From NCBI RefSeq assembly GCF_036169555.1, contig NZ_CP108032.1, forward strand, positions 3,534,001-3,598,000: a stretch of 64,000 nucleotides of DNA, given 5' to 3'. Origin of the DNA: Streptomyces sp. NBC_00306 (GTDB lineage: Bacteria > Actinomycetota > Actinomycetes > Streptomycetales > Streptomycetaceae). Shown piece by piece: positions 25,991 through 34,213 of the stretch (the first letter of the stretch is position 1; the number at the start of each line of letters is the position of its first letter). The position numbers and the translations under genes are program-made. The notes below the pieces were generated by a model that saw only the letters and a list, made by a program, of their open reading frames with translations, did not search any database and was not told the origin of the DNA.

Positions 25991-26434
25991 ATGCCCGACG
26001 CCCTGCTGCCGCCCGTCGTCGACGACGACGGCGCGCCGTTCTGGGAGTACGCCGCGAGGGGCGAACTCCGGGTGCAGGCCTGCGCCGACTGCGGCGAACT
26101 GCGCTTCCCGCCGCGGCCCTGCTGCCCTCACTGCCGGTCCTTCGACAGCGAGTGGCGCCTGATGAGCGGGCGCGGCCGGATCTGGTCCTATGTGATCCCG
26201 CATCCGCCGCTGCTGCCCGCCTACGCCGAACAGGCCCCGTACAACGCGGTCGTCGTCGAGCTCCTGGACGCCCCCCGCATCCGGCTGGTCGGCAATGTGG
26301 TCTCCGCGCCGGACGCACCGCTGAACTCCGTGGACCCGGGGCGGCTGCGGATCGGGGCGGGCGTCCGCGTCGCGTTCGCTCCCGCGGTGGGTGCGGGCGT
26401 ACGGATGCCACGCTGGCTGCTGGAGCGGTCATGA
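25991..26434 (+). CDS. DUF35 zinc-ribbon/OB-fold protein, partner of the thiolase-like enzyme
   Basis: 147 residues. The N-terminal rubredoxin-like zinc ribbon has CADCGELRFPPRPCCPHC (two CxxC pairs), preceded by the helix FWEYAARGELRVQAC. The OB fold follows with WSYVIPHPPLLPAYAEQAPYNAVVVEL in parts. DUF35 proteins bind and stabilise Ltp-type thiolases/aldolases and can bind acyl-CoA. The gene lies one base after the thiolase stop and its own stop overlaps the hydratase ATG, giving a tight three-gene operon. I infer a heteromeric complex with the upstream product. Confidence 0.9.
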   Translation: MPDALLPPVVDDDGAPFWEYAARGELRVQACADCGELRFPPRPCCPHCRSFDSEWRLMSGRGRIWSYVIPHPPLLPAYAEQAPYNAVVVELLDAPRIRLVGNVVSAPDAPLNSVDPGRLRIGAGVRVAFAPAVGAGVRMPRWLLERS

Positions 26435-27201
26435 GCGTCCGCATCGAGCCGGACAAGAGCACCGGCGTCGCGCTCGTCACCCTGGACCGGCCCGGGAAGC
26501 ACAACGCGATCGACCTGGCCACGGCGGATCGACTGGCCGATGTCTGGCAGGAGTTCCGCTACGACGACTCGGTGCGGGCGGCGGTGGTGACGGGCGCGGG
26601 CACCAGGGCGTTCTGCACCGGCATCGACCGGTCGGCCGAGGTGCCGCAGCCGTCGTCGCCGTACTCGGTCGACGATCCGCTGATCAGGATCGGGCCCAAG
26701 GCGAACGACCTGTGGAAACCGGTCGTCGCCGCGGTGGAGGGCATGGCGTGCGGCGGCGCGTTCTATCTGCTGGGCGAGAGCGAGTTCGTGGTGGCCTCAC
26801 GGGAGGCGACCTTCTTCGACCCGCACACCACGTACGGCATGGTCAGCGCCTACGAGACGATCCTGCTGGCGCAGCGGATGCCGGTCGGCGAGGTGGCCCG
26901 GATGGCGCTGATGGGCACGGCGGAGCGGGTCTCGGCCGTCCGGGCCTACGAGACGGGACTGGTCTCCGAGCTCACCGCTCCGGGCGAGGCGGTCGCAGCG
27001 GCGCTGCGGGCGGCGGAAGTGGTCGCCTCGTACCCGACGGCCGCGGTCCAGGGCACGGTCCGTGCGGTGTGGGCCGCCCGGGAGGCGGCGCGGACCCAGG
27101 CACTGGCGCTCGCCCCGCACCTGGTGTCCCTGGGGAATCTCGCGCCGGGGGAACAGGCGGAGCTGTTCCGCGCCCGGGGCGGACCGCACCGGCTGCGGTA
27201 G
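26431..27201 (+). CDS. Enoyl-CoA hydratase/isomerase family protein
   Basis: 256 residues from the ATG at 26431, overlapping the previous TGA by four bases. Crotonase fold: VALVTLDRPGKHNAIDLATAD, oxyanion-hole strands TRAFCTGIDRSAEV and VEGMACGGAFYLLG, then ATFFDPHTTYGMV. The second catalytic Glu of hydratases is not clear in the HTTYGM stretch, so hydratase, isomerase or hydrolase action are all possible. Final gene of the thiolase-DUF35-crotonase operon; a perfect hairpin terminator follows. It should act on the CoA ester produced by the pathway. Confidence 0.88.
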   Translation: MSVRIEPDKSTGVALVTLDRPGKHNAIDLATADRLADVWQEFRYDDSVRAAVVTGAGTRAFCTGIDRSAEVPQPSSPYSVDDPLIRIGPKANDLWKPVVAAVEGMACGGAFYLLGESEFVVASREATFFDPHTTYGMVSAYETILLAQRMPVGEVARMALMGTAERVSAVRAYETGLVSELTAPGEAVAAALRAAEVVASYPTAAVQGTVRAVWAAREAARTQALALAPHLVSLGNLAPGEQAELFRARGGPHRLR

Positions 27202-27227
27202 GCCCTGTCCGGGCCCAGGACGCAGAA

Positions 27228-27258
27228 GCCCCCGGACCTCGCTCGGCGGTCCGGGGGC
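27228..27258 (+). terminator. Strong hairpin terminator after the hydratase gene
   Basis: GCCCCCGGACC (27228-27238) pairs perfectly with GGTCCGGGGGC (27248-27258) around a nine-base loop; followed by GTTT. Ends the three-gene operon. Confidence 0.85.
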
Positions 27259-27259
27259 G

Positions 27260-27320
27260 TTTCGCGTGGGTCAGCTCGCCGTACGGCGGGCTTTCGCGTG
27301 GGGTCAGCTCGCCGTACGGC
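27260..27320. repeat. Direct duplication of a gene tail
   Basis: A ~28-base segment starting TTTCGCGTGGG and ending CGCCGTACGGC occurs at 27260-27287 and, with one extra G, at 27292-27320. The second copy contains the last codons and stop of the convergent secreted protein gene, so the first is a duplicated 3' end. Confidence 0.8.
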
Positions 27321-27813
27321 TCGCGCTCACCACTTCGCACTTCTTGTACTCGGAGCCGTTCCCGCTGCCGGGGTAGGCGGTCGTCGCCTCGCCCTTCGCC
27401 GACGAACCGGCCGCGACCTGGAGGTCGTCGATCCGTGCGGTGGCCTTGGTGACGGCGGTGTCCCCGAGGTCGCCCTTGAACTCCAGGCTCACGTCGTAGG
27501 CGTAGGCGAGCGAGTCACTGTTGTTGACGGTGATCTTCGCGGTGAGCTTCTTGCCGCTCGCGTCCAGGCCGCACGAGTCGATGGTCACGTCGCGCAGGGC
27601 CTTGTTGGCGCTGGAGCCGCCCGTCACCGAACCGGTCGAACCGCCGGACGTCGTGGTGTCGCTGTCGTTGTCGTGGCTACCGCCGGAGCTGCTGCTGTTG
27701 CTTCCGCTGCTGCTGCTGCCACCACAGCTGCCACCGCCGGAACCCCGGGCTCCGGTGAGCGCGACCAGGACGATGCCGAACACGGCGACGGCTCGGACAT
27801 GACGAATCTTCAC
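27304..27813 (-). CDS. Secreted Ser/Gly-rich protein of unknown function
   Basis: 169 residues. A Sec signal (MKIRHVRAVAVFGIVLVALTG) precedes a low-complexity Ser/Gly/Asp/Thr stretch of about 45 residues that looks like an extracellular spacer. The C-terminal ~95 residues form a compact beta domain: LRDVTIDSCGLDASGKKLTA, KITVNNSDSLAYAYDVSL, and a final YKKCEVVSAS, with two Cys that could form a disulfide. The strand order resembles FxLYD/DUF4352-like secreted domains, which I cannot confirm. Located between the catabolic operon and afsK; no operator is seen. Confidence 0.7.
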   Translation of the reverse strand: MKIRHVRAVAVFGIVLVALTGARGSGGGSCGGSSSSGSNSSSSGGSHDNDSDTTTSGGSTGSVTGGSSANKALRDVTIDSCGLDASGKKLTAKITVNNSDSLAYAYDVSLEFKGDLGDTAVTKATARIDDLQVAAGSSAKGEATTAYPGSGNGSEYKKCEVVSASRTAS

Positions 27814-28006
27814 TTCTCAACCCCCGTTGAAAGCGCGGTACTTGCGGCTCGCTTTGACGAGCGCACGTCACCATAGCAGTCGGAATCGTCACGACATGCG
27901 TGACGGCCGTCGTACGCAACACGGAAGGGGCGTCATACGGCGGCCGTCCTGACCTGACGCTACGCCCGCGGGGTGCGCTGCGCCATTCGGTCCCGCGGGC
28001 CCGGGG

Positions 28007-30391
28007 TCAGCGGCCCCCGCGGCCCGTCGCGGTGCCCTTGATCGCGTCCAGGGCGTAGACGCAGCGGTCCTTGCTGCAGGCGTAGACGACGCCGCCGCGC
28101 GCCACCGGTGAACCCGTGATCTCGCCGCCCGTGGCCAGCTTCCAGCGCAACTGGCCGCCGCTCGCGTCCAGGGTGTAGAGCACATGGTCCGCCGAGCCGA
28201 AGTGGACACGGCCGTCGGCGACGACGGGGGCGCCGATGACCTCGCCGCCCGCCGCGAAGCGCCACATCGGCGTGCCGGTCACCGCGTCCAGGGTGTAGAG
28301 CGCGCTGCCGCTGCCGACGTGCACATTGCCGCCCGCCACCAGCACCGGCTCGATGGACTGGCGCGACTCGGTGGCGATGCGCCAGCGGTCCTTGCCGGTG
28401 ATCGCGTCCAGGGCGTACACCGTGCCGAGATAGTCGGCGAGATACACACCGCCACCGGTCACCGCGGGCCCCGGCGCGAACGCCGGCGCCGACAGGAAGA
28501 CCGCCGGTGACTCGAAGTGCCAGCGCACCAGACCGCTCGCGATGTCGATAGCCAGGACGCGGGTGCCGGCGGCGACATAGACGTGCCCGTCCGGCGCGGG
28601 CTGCACCCGGACGGGCACATTGCCGCACGAGGCCGCGTCCCCGACGGGGTAGGACCAGCGCTCCACGCCGGTACGGGTCTCGACCGCCCGCAGACGGGCG
28701 TCCTTCCACACGTACACGGTGTCGTCGAAGATCGCGGGCCCGGCCTCGGGCGTCTCGAAGTCCGTCTGGGCGCCGGTCAGCTCCCACAGCTTCTCGCCGT
28801 TGGACGCCTCCCACGCCTGGACCCCGCCGCCGCGCGTCCCGGTGAGGACGGTGCCGCGGTCGACCTTGAGGGAGTACACCCAGGCATCGGTCTGCAGTCG
28901 CCAGCGCTCCTGGCCGGTCGTCGAGTCGAGCGCGTACAGCGTGGGGCCGTCGGACGCGTGGATGCGGCCGCCCGCGACGGCCATCGCCCAGGCCACGTCA
29001 CGGGTCTTGAACTGGCGGCGGCCGCTGGCCACGTCCAGTGCATGCACCTCGAAGGAGGTCACGTAGAGCAGATCGCCGTCGACCACCGGGGTGCCCCAGA
29101 CGTCGTTCGACATCCGGAAACGCCACGGCCGCCAGTGCGCGGGGCCGTCCGGGGGCGAGGAGGGCGGGGGCACGGGCGGCGCGGTCGGGACGGCACTGGT
29201 CGCGGCCTCGGAACCGTTCAGGCCCGCCGGCGGGCGGACCCAGCCGGTGGCGGGACCCGCGTCGGCGACGGGACCGCGGCCCGCCTCGGCGACCCGGGGC
29301 CCGGGGCCGATCGGCACCTTGGCGCCCGGCAGCCTGATCGCCCCGGCCGACGCGGCGGCGCCGACTGGTGCATGGTCGGTCCGCGGGTCGCCGCCGCCGT
29401 GGCGGGGCGGGTCCCAGTCGGCGTTCGGCCTTCTCGGCGGTGCCTGCGGCTGCGGCGGGGGCGGGGTGGGCTCCTGGCGCTGGGCGGGGGCGGTCCGGCC
29501 GCCGCCGCGGCGCAGCTCGATCATCGCGGTGGCGCGCGTCGGCAGCCAGGCCGACGCGGTGCCGCTGTCGTCGCTGCCGGAGGAGAACAGATGCGGTGCG
29601 AGCTGGGCCTGCAGATCCTCGGGCGTCGGCCGCCGCGTGGCCTCCATCTGCATGCAGGACTCGATGAGCGGCCGCAGCTCGTCCGGCAGCCCCTCCAGAT
29701 CGGGGCCCTCGCGCAGCAGCATGAAGACGGTCTCGACCGGGTTGGCGCCGTGGAAGGGCGCATGACCGGTCGCAGCGAAAACAAGGGTGGAGCCGAGCGA
29801 GAAGACATCGCTGGCCCCGGTCACGCTGCGTGAGTCACGGGCCTGCTCGGGCGACATGTACGCGGGGGTGCCCACGGCGACGTTGGTCATCGTCAGCCGG
29901 GTGTTGGAGACGCCGGACGCGATACCGAAGTCGATCACCCTCGGGCCGTCCTCCACGACGAGCACGTTCGACGGCTTGAGGTCGCGGTGGACGAGCCCCG
30001 CGCCATGGATCGACTGGAGCGCCTCGGCGATGCCCGCCGCGAGCCAGCGGACGGCCTGGGCCGGCATCGGCCCGCACTCATTCACTATTTCCTCGAGCGA
30101 GGGGGCGGGCACATAGGCGGTGGCCAGCCACGGCACCGCCGCGCGCGGGTCGGCGTCCACCACGGCGGCGGTGTAGAACCCGCTCACCGCACGGGCGGCC
30201 TCCACCTCGCGGGTGAAGCGGACACGGAACAGCTGGTCCTCGGCGAGCTCGGTGCGCACGGTCTTGATCGCCACCCGGCGGCCGGACGCCGACCGTGCGA
30301 GATAGACCAGTCCCATGCCGCCGGCTCCGAGCCGCCCCAGCACCTCGAACGGACCGATCCGTCTCGGGTCATGCTGCGTCAGCTGCTCCAT
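28007..30391 (-). CDS. afsK: AfsK: Ser/Thr protein kinase with C-terminal PQQ-type beta-propeller
   Basis: 794 residues from the ATG at 30391 ([19 protein letters not shown]), one shorter at the N-terminus than S. coelicolor AfsK as I remember it. Kinase domain: [17 protein letters not shown] (Lys43, equal to the Lys44 studied in S. coelicolor), [19 protein letters not shown], then [18 protein letters not shown], with Thr167 matching the known autophosphorylation site Thr168. After a Pro-rich linker (~290-420) seven or so PQQ-like repeats ([16 protein letters not shown] and similar) form a beta-propeller. AfsK phosphorylates AfsR and, in hyphae, DivIVA. No transmembrane helix; the kinase is known to sit loosely at the membrane. 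Confidence 0.95.
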   Translation of the reverse strand: MEQLTQHDPRRIGPFEVLGRLGAGGMGLVYLARSASGRRVAIKTVRTELAEDQLFRVRFTREVEAARAVSGFYTAAVVDADPRAAVPWLATAYVPAPSLEEIVNECGPMPAQAVRWLAAGIAEALQSIHGAGLVHRDLKPSNVLVVEDGPRVIDFGIASGVSNTRLTMTNVAVGTPAYMSPEQARDSRSVTGASDVFSLGSTLVFAATGHAPFHGANPVETVFMLLREGPDLEGLPDELRPLIESCMQMEATRRPTPEDLQAQLAPHLFSSGSDDSGTASAWLPTRATAMIELRRGGGRTAPAQRQEPTPPPPQPQAPPRRPNADWDPPRHGGGDPRTDHAPVGAAASAGAIRLPGAKVPIGPGPRVAEAGRGPVADAGPATGWVRPPAGLNGSEAATSAVPTAPPVPPPSSPPDGPAHWRPWRFRMSNDVWGTPVVDGDLLYVTSFEVHALDVASGRRQFKTRDVAWAMAVAGGRIHASDGPTLYALDSTTGQERWRLQTDAWVYSLKVDRGTVLTGTRGGGVQAWEASNGEKLWELTGAQTDFETPEAGPAIFDDTVYVWKDARLRAVETRTGVERWSYPVGDAASCGNVPVRVQPAPDGHVYVAAGTRVLAIDIASGLVRWHFESPAVFLSAPAFAPGPAVTGGGVYLADYLGTVYALDAITGKDRWRIATESRQSIEPVLVAGGNVHVGSGSALYTLDAVTGTPMWRFAAGGEVIGAPVVADGRVHFGSADHVLYTLDASGGQLRWKLATGGEITGSPVARGGVVYACSKDRCVYALDAIKGTATGRGGR

Positions 30392-30547
30392 ACCTGCCTG
30401 CCACCTCCCCGTACGGGCCCCAGATCGAAATGGGCCCGTTCCATACAGCCCCGTGCAGCGTCTCACCACCGAGACCCTCAGCGGTGCGCACCCTGATTCT
30501 TCCTGTCGGAGGCGGCGGTTGCGAACCCGGGGGCGGATCGGGGTGTC

Positions 30548-31384
30548 TCACCCGGATTCGGGCACGGGAGCCGGGGTCGGATCGGTACCTTCTGCCCCCT
30601 CTTCGGGGGTGTTCTCGTCCGCGGGTTCGGCCAGTACGGCAAAAGTGGCGCCCTGATTGTCGGTGAGTACGGCGATTCGCCCATAGGGAATGTCGAACGG
30701 AGGCGCCTGGACGCGGCCGCCGAGAGCGGTGACCGTCTCGGCCGCGGCGTCACAGTCCTCGACGCAGAAATAGATGAGGAAATGGTCCGGCATCTCGGCG
30801 GGAAATGCGCCGGTGATCACACTGCGGCCACCGATGGCGGTGTCCGGGCCCGGCTCCGCGCCCCGCGGTGACCACAGCCGGAAGTCGACCGAGCCGTCCT
30901 CGAGGTCCGTCCCGGAGAAGCCGAAGACCGTCTCGTAGAAGGCGTCGGCACGTTCCTTGTCGCGGGCGTAGACCTCGGTCCAGCAGTACGAGCCGGGCGT
31001 GCCCTGTTCCTCGAATCCCGCCCGTTCGGCCGCCTGCCAGAGGCCGAAGACGGCGCCGCCCGGGTCCGCGGCGACCGCAACGATGCCGGTGGTCCCCATC
31101 TGCTGCGGGGGCACGATCACGTGGCCGCCCGCGTCGGTGATGCGTCCGGCGAGCAGATAGGCGTCGGGGGTGGCGAAGTAGACGCCCCAGACGGTGGGCA
31201 TCCGGCCGTCGCCCTTGGGCGTGAGGGCGGCGACGAGCTTTCCGTCGCTGAAGGCGTCGGTCTGCGCGCCCTCCCCGGGCGCGAAGGTCCAGCCGAACAG
31301 TTCGCCGTAGAAGCGCTTGCCTGCCTCGACGTCGGGAAGCGCTGCGTCCGCCCAGCACGGTGTGCCCTCGGGGAATGCGGCCAT
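30548..31384 (-). CDS. VOC-family protein with two glyoxalase-like domains
   Basis: 278 residues. Two tandem vicinal-oxygen-chelate modules: first PCWADAALPDVEAGKRFYGELFGWTF split over two motifs, ending DPGGAVFGLWQA; second SYCWTEVYARDKERADAFYETVFGF, ending DNQGATFAVLAEP. The pattern fits the Rv0887c/CFP30B-type group. The C-terminus is an acidic, Pro-rich tail. Functions in the family range from glyoxalase to antibiotic binding; none can be chosen here. It lies 156 bases upstream of afsK in the same direction, with its own promoter region likely in the AT-richer 31385-31628 gap. Confidence 0.85.
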   Translation of the reverse strand: MAAFPEGTPCWADAALPDVEAGKRFYGELFGWTFAPGEGAQTDAFSDGKLVAALTPKGDGRMPTVWGVYFATPDAYLLAGRITDAGGHVIVPPQQMGTTGIVAVAADPGGAVFGLWQAAERAGFEEQGTPGSYCWTEVYARDKERADAFYETVFGFSGTDLEDGSVDFRLWSPRGAEPGPDTAIGGRSVITGAFPAEMPDHFLIYFCVEDCDAAAETVTALGGRVQAPPFDIPYGRIAVLTDNQGATFAVLAEPADENTPEEGAEGTDPTPAPVPESG

Positions 31385-31628
31385 GGACGTCGTTCCTTCC
31401 GTGTGATGCCCATCACCTTCAAGCTAACGTCGCAGCAGAGCGGGCGACAGCGGGCACACAGGGACTCACCCGAACATATGACCTAATACGGTCATCGGGC
31501 TTCGTAAAGGACCCGGAATTGTTGAGTTGTCCACGAAAGTTGTCCACAGGCTGTTGATAAGACTATTGCCGCACCCCATTTGCAGTCGGCCGAATCGCGC
31601 GCCGATCACCCCTCGGTAAGCTGACGGC

Positions 31629-32276
31629 ATGACAGGACAAGTACGCACCGTCGACGGCCGAGTGGCCGGACGACGCGGACAGGCGACGCGGCAGAAGCTG
31701 CTCGACTGCCTCAGCGAGATGCTCAGCTCCTCGCCGTACCGGGACGTCAAAGTCATCGACGTGGCCCGGAAGGCGGGCACTTCCCCCGCGACCTTCTACC
31801 AGTACTTCCCCGACGTCGAGGGCGCCGTCCTCGAACTCGCCGAGGAAATGGCCAAGGAGGGCACCGGGTTGACCGAACTGGTCTCCGGCCGCACCTGGGT
31901 CGGAAAGGCCGCCTGGCAGGCGTCGGAGGAACTCGTCGAGGGATTCCTCGACTTCTGGCGACGCCATGACGCGATCCTCCGGGTGGTCGACCTCGGCGCC
32001 GCGGAGGGCGACAAGCGGTTCTACAAGATCCGCATGAAGATCCTCAACTCGGTCACCAACTCCCTTACGGACGCGGTGAAGGACCTGCAGTCCAAGGGCA
32101 AGGTCGACAAGGACGTGAGCCCCGCCGCAGTGGCGGGCTCCCTGGTGGCGATGCTGGCGGCGGTGGCCTCGCACCAGAAGGGGTTCACCACCTGGGGTGT
32201 GAAGCAGTCCGAACTGAAGCCGAATCTGTCGCTGTTGGTGCACCTGGGCATCACGGGCAAGAAGCCGACGCGGTAG
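31629..32276 (+). CDS. TetR/AcrR-family transcriptional regulator
   Basis: 215 residues. The N-terminal helix-turn-helix is RQKLLDCLSEMLSSSPYRDV followed by VIDVARKAGTSPATFYQYFPD, a standard TetR DNA-binding region. The C-terminal ligand domain (TWVGKAAWQASEELVEGFLD onward) is unassigned. A perfect 13-bp hairpin terminator follows, so it is monocistronic. Sequence before it (31500-31625) is unusually AT-rich for the window. It could control itself or nearby catabolic genes, but its own upstream region has no good copy of the shared 17-bp palindrome. Confidence 0.88.
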   Translation: MTGQVRTVDGRVAGRRGQATRQKLLDCLSEMLSSSPYRDVKVIDVARKAGTSPATFYQYFPDVEGAVLELAEEMAKEGTGLTELVSGRTWVGKAAWQASEELVEGFLDFWRRHDAILRVVDLGAAEGDKRFYKIRMKILNSVTNSLTDAVKDLQSKGKVDKDVSPAAVAGSLVAMLAAVASHQKGFTTWGVKQSELKPNLSLLVHLGITGKKPTR

Positions 32277-32308
32277 GCGTTCACGTCCCATCCCACAGGT
32301 CCTGTCAC

Positions 32309-32345
32309 GCCGACGGCGGTCCCTTCCCGGGTGACCGCCGTCGGC
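32309..32345 (+). terminator. Hairpin terminator after the TetR gene
   Basis: GCCGACGGCGGTC (32309-32321) pairs perfectly with GACCGCCGTCGGC (32333-32345), loop of 11 bases, 32 bases after the stop. Confidence 0.85.
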
Positions 32346-32425
32346 GCTCTTGTCCCTCGTGACCGCAACTCCCAGGCTCTCAGGGCCCTATGGCATGCAT
32401 CGTTTGCGTCGCACGGCGAGCTTCG

Positions 32426-32905
32426 TCAGCGCCGCGTGAGGCGGAACAGCCGGATCTGACGCGTGATCCTCGACTGGTAGGTGGCATACGGCGGCCAGAA
32501 CCGCAGCGCCTCCTTCCACACCCGCTCCCGCTCCTCGCCCTCCAGCAGGCTCGCGCGTACGGCGATGTCCTCGCCCTTCCAGCTCACCTCTGCCTCGGGA
32601 TGCTTCAGCAGGTTCGCCGTCCAGGCCGGATGCCCCTCACGGCCGAAGTTGGAGCCGATCAGAATCCAGTCGCCCGACTCCTCCGGCATGCACGCCAGCG
32701 GCGTCACCCGCGGCCGGCCCGTCCGCGCTCCCCGGGCCGTGAGAATCACTCCGGGCAGCATCTGGGCGCTGAGCAGCACTTTTCCCCGCGTCAGCCGGTG
32801 CACCGCACGGTCCATCGCCGGGATGACATGCGGCGCGACCTTGGCGAAGAGCCGGGTCGACGACACCTTCCGGACCAGCCGCACACCTGCCGGGGTCTTC
32901 GCCAT
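32426..32905 (-). CDS. Nitroreductase-family deazaflavin (F420)-dependent oxidoreductase
   Basis: 159 residues starting at the ATG at 32905, overlapping the stop of the acyl-CoA dehydrogenase gene (ATGA). The split-barrel fold of the Ddn family is visible: VILTARGARTGRPRVTPLACM, DWILIGSNFGREGHPAWTANL, EAEVSWKGEDIAVRASLL and FWPPYATYQSRITRQIRLF, close to the F420-binding Ddn signatures. It would transfer hydride from F420H2 to an unsaturated ketone or similar group. Translational coupling to an acyl-CoA dehydrogenase gene suggests joint action on a CoA-linked or ring intermediate. Confidence 0.88.
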   Translation of the reverse strand: MAKTPAGVRLVRKVSSTRLFAKVAPHVIPAMDRAVHRLTRGKVLLSAQMLPGVILTARGARTGRPRVTPLACMPEESGDWILIGSNFGREGHPAWTANLLKHPEAEVSWKGEDIAVRASLLEGEERERVWKEALRFWPPYATYQSRITRQIRLFRLTRR

Positions 32906-34098
32906 CAGACCGCCACCGCCGTCCGTGCCGTGCGGCCCGCGAACAGGTCCGCGGTCTCGGCGGCGTGGGCCCGCAGCCGGTGCACCGGACCGAAGAGCAG
33001 TTCGTCGGACGCGGCCCGCTTGAAGTAGAGGTGTGCTTCGTGTTCCCAGGTGAACCCGAGACCGCCGTGCAGCTGGACGGCCTCGGCCGTGACCTCGCGC
33101 AGGGCTTCCAGGCACTGGGCGAGCGCCAGCCCGCCCTCGGCCGGGTGCCGGGCCGCGTAGTAGGCCGCCGAGCGGGCCGCCTGCACCCGTACGTACTGAT
33201 CGGCCAGCCGGTGTTTCACCGCCTGGAAGGAGCCGATCGGCCGGCCGAACTGCTCCCGGCCGCGCACATACTCCACAGTGCGGTCGAGCGCACTCGCCGC
33301 CGCGCCCACCGCCTCCGCGGCGAGCAGCGCCGCCGCCCCCTCGCCGACTGCGGCGAGGGCTCCGGTCACGTCGGCCGTGTCGTCGTCCCCCAGCAGCTCG
33401 GCCGGGCAGTCGCGCAGCTCGACGCGGGCCTGCGGCCGGGTCTCGTCGAGCGAGGTCTGCCGTACCCGCGTCAGCCCTTCGGCGTCCGCCCGGACCAGGA
33501 AGAGCAGGGTCCGGCTGCGCGGGAAGCCTCCCGTGTGGGCGGCCACGAGCAGCAGGGGGACGCTGTGCCCGTCGAGCACCTGGCGGGCCTCCCCGTAGAG
33601 GAGCGGGCCGCCGTCCGCCGTGGACCGCGCCTGCACCCCGCCGGCCCGGCCGCCGCCCGCCCACTCCCCCGTCGCGTTGTCCCCGACGAGTCCGAGTGCG
33701 ACGGCGAGGCTCCCACCGGACACGGCGAGGGCGCAGGTCAGCGAACCGTCGGCGATCCGCGGAAGGAGTTCGTCCCGTTGCGCGGGCGTGCCGAGCACGG
33801 CGATCAGGGGGGCGGCGAGGCCCGAGGTGGCGAGCAGCGGTGAGGGCAGCAGGGCCCGTCCGGTCTCCTCGAAGGCGACGGCGAGTTCGGCGAGGCCGCA
33901 GCCCACGCCTCCGTACGAAGCCGGCAGCGCGAGACCCGGCAGTCCGAGCTGCCGGGAGAGCCGCGACCACAGCGCCGGGTCGTGCCCGTCCGCGGTCCCG
34001 ACGGCGGCCCTGACCTCGTCGGGGCCGGCGCGTTCGGCGAGCAGCTCACGCAGGGTACGGCGGATGTCGTCCTGCTCCGCGGTGGCGGCGGTGTCCAT
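32905..34098 (-). CDS. Acyl-CoA dehydrogenase family protein (FadE, beta-type subunit)
   Basis: 397 residues from the ATG at 34098 with GGAGGG eight bases before. The three ACAD domains are recognisable: N-terminal LGLPGLALPASYGGVGCGLAE, a shortened, Pro-poor middle domain, and C-terminal GREQFGRPIGSFQAVKHRLAD and AVQLHGGLGFTWEHEAHLYFKRA. The FTWE end and weak FAD middle region match the subunit type that pairs with a longer partner in alpha2-beta2 dehydrogenases of steroid side-chain degradation. The gene at 53418 is the same type. An operator lies 14 bases before the start. Divergent from the second thiolase gene. Confidence 0.88.
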   Translation of the reverse strand: MDTAATAEQDDIRRTLRELLAERAGPDEVRAAVGTADGHDPALWSRLSRQLGLPGLALPASYGGVGCGLAELAVAFEETGRALLPSPLLATSGLAAPLIAVLGTPAQRDELLPRIADGSLTCALAVSGGSLAVALGLVGDNATGEWAGGGRAGGVQARSTADGGPLLYGEARQVLDGHSVPLLLVAAHTGGFPRSRTLLFLVRADAEGLTRVRQTSLDETRPQARVELRDCPAELLGDDDTADVTGALAAVGEGAAALLAAEAVGAAASALDRTVEYVRGREQFGRPIGSFQAVKHRLADQYVRVQAARSAAYYAARHPAEGGLALAQCLEALREVTAEAVQLHGGLGFTWEHEAHLYFKRAASDELLFGPVHRLRAHAAETADLFAGRTARTAVAV

Positions 34099-34112
34099 GG
34101 CAGCCCTCCCTG

Positions 34113-34129
34113 TCTGACGTGTCGTCATG
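34113..34129. promoter_or_regulatory. 17-bp palindromic operator (dehydrogenase side)
   Basis: TCTGACGTGTCGTCATG, 14 bases upstream of the acyl-CoA dehydrogenase start. Confidence 0.6.
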
Positions 34130-34193
34130 TTAGGGGTGGGCCCGCCAGATGCACAGTCCCGTGCGCGACGAGCACATCCCTCCACGAGAGGAA

Positions 34194-34210
34194 TCTGATG
34201 TACCGTCAGA
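34194..34210. promoter_or_regulatory. 17-bp palindromic operator (thiolase side)
   Basis: TCTGATGTACCGTCAGA ends three bases before the ATG of the second thiolase gene, so it must overlap the transcription start or an extremely short leader. Centre 81 bases from its partner. Confidence 0.7.
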
Positions 34211-34213
34211 TTC

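Noticed and set aside
31615..31642. CTGACGGCATGACAG near the TetR start at 31629 as another operator
   Set aside because: Only the left arm fits; the right arm lacks CGTCAG and the sequence spans the start codon, so it is probably chance.
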